Assembly: GCF_958295425.1 (NCBI RefSeq)
Contig: NC_081149.1
Coordinates: 20,450,753 to 20,514,752 of the forward strand
Reading direction: 5' to 3'
Source of the DNA: Solea solea
Taxonomy: Eukaryota; Chordata; Actinopteri; Pleuronectiformes; Soleidae
DNA length: 64,000 bases
Position 1 is the stretch's first letter. Each line of letters opens with the position of its first letter. Position numbers and translations under genes: made by a program. Of the stretch, positions 63,707 to 64,000 are shown piece after piece. The notes under the pieces were generated by a model. It saw nothing but the letters and a program-made list of their open reading frames with translations. It was not told the origin of the DNA and did not search any database.

Positions 63707-64000
63707 TGATTGAGAAGGCAAATATAACTGACCATAATGGGATCCACATGGTGAGAAAGGGGTGGGTCAAAGAAAATGAAATATAAGTTTGGCAGTTAGG
63801 AGTTCCACGAGGGTTTACAGGGAGAGAACATATTAGAGGAGAAGAGATTCTCCTCAAACTCTGCCTGCACGACCATCAGTCACATCACTGGACTGTTCAC
63901 TAATCCCCGTTTCCTGCTTAAAACACACACACAGTAGCACATGGAGTCCCATTTATTTCAGTGGCTGTACAGAGGCAGAGTGACCATCTGCTGCTGCTGG

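Larger units (their letters stand above)
60722..64000. other. fscn1 intron 1 (part)
   Basis: No coding exon is supported to the right edge. It holds CA runs near 60797-60812 and 60919-60942, a TIR-bearing repeat (61290-61704), GTGC/GCGT-rich tandem DNA near 61862-61912, a duplicated 100-bp segment (62761-63054) and a long CA microsatellite (63625-63703). Confidence 0.65.

Noticed and set aside
63495..63857. Frames on both strands encoding poly Thr-His or Val-Cys runs at the right edge
   Set aside because: Translation of the (CA)39 microsatellite, not a gene.

Overview
The window is vertebrate nuclear DNA, most likely from a percomorph-type teleost fish. Genes are split into many short exons with GT-AG introns. 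CA/GT microsatellites and dispersed repeats that look like familiar fish families are frequent. I rebuilt four protein-coding genes exon by exon, and every splice junction keeps the reading frame.

Layout. (1) About 1-11.4 kb, minus strand: a class II muscle myosin heavy chain, best read as MYH16, the masticatory or superfast myosin. It has 32 coding exons here covering 1316 codons without a break. The distal rod lies off the left edge. A TATA box and probable non-coding leader exons lie just upstream. (2) 11.4-14.9 kb: intergenic DNA with simple repeats. (3) 14.9-30.9 kb, plus strand: smurf1, a complete C2-WW-WW-HECT ubiquitin ligase (18 coding exons, 732 aa) with a CRE-bearing promoter and a 2.1 kb 3'UTR. 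(4) 31.4-48.75 kb, plus strand: rnf216 (TRIAD3), a complete RING-IBR-RING ligase (16 coding exons, 1109 aa). It has one 1335-nt low-complexity exon and a consensus ZNF143-type promoter motif. (5) 48.75-54.9 kb: intergenic DNA with a tRNA-derived SINE and several repeat fragments. (6) 54.9-60.7 kb, minus strand: the last four exons and the 3'UTR of fascin (fscn1). Its large first exon lies beyond the right edge.

The gene pairs match human neighbourhoods on both arms of chromosome 7: MYH16-SMURF1 at 7q22.1 and RNF216-FSCN1 at 7p22.1. myh16 and smurf1 are divergent, smurf1 and rnf216 are in tandem, and rnf216 and fscn1 converge. The genes are not an operon. Smurf1 and RNF216 are both ubiquitin ligases and fascin bundles actin, but I see no sign that they act as one system.

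I found no undescribed multi-gene system. The most useful leads are five miR-145 seed matches (four of them 8-mers) in the fscn1 3'UTR, a perfect 21-bp stem with a 5-nt loop in an rnf216 intron, the large low-complexity rnf216 exon, a glycine-rich linker in Smurf1, a GC-AG intron in myh16, and a short hAT-like element with a near-perfect 8-bp target duplication.
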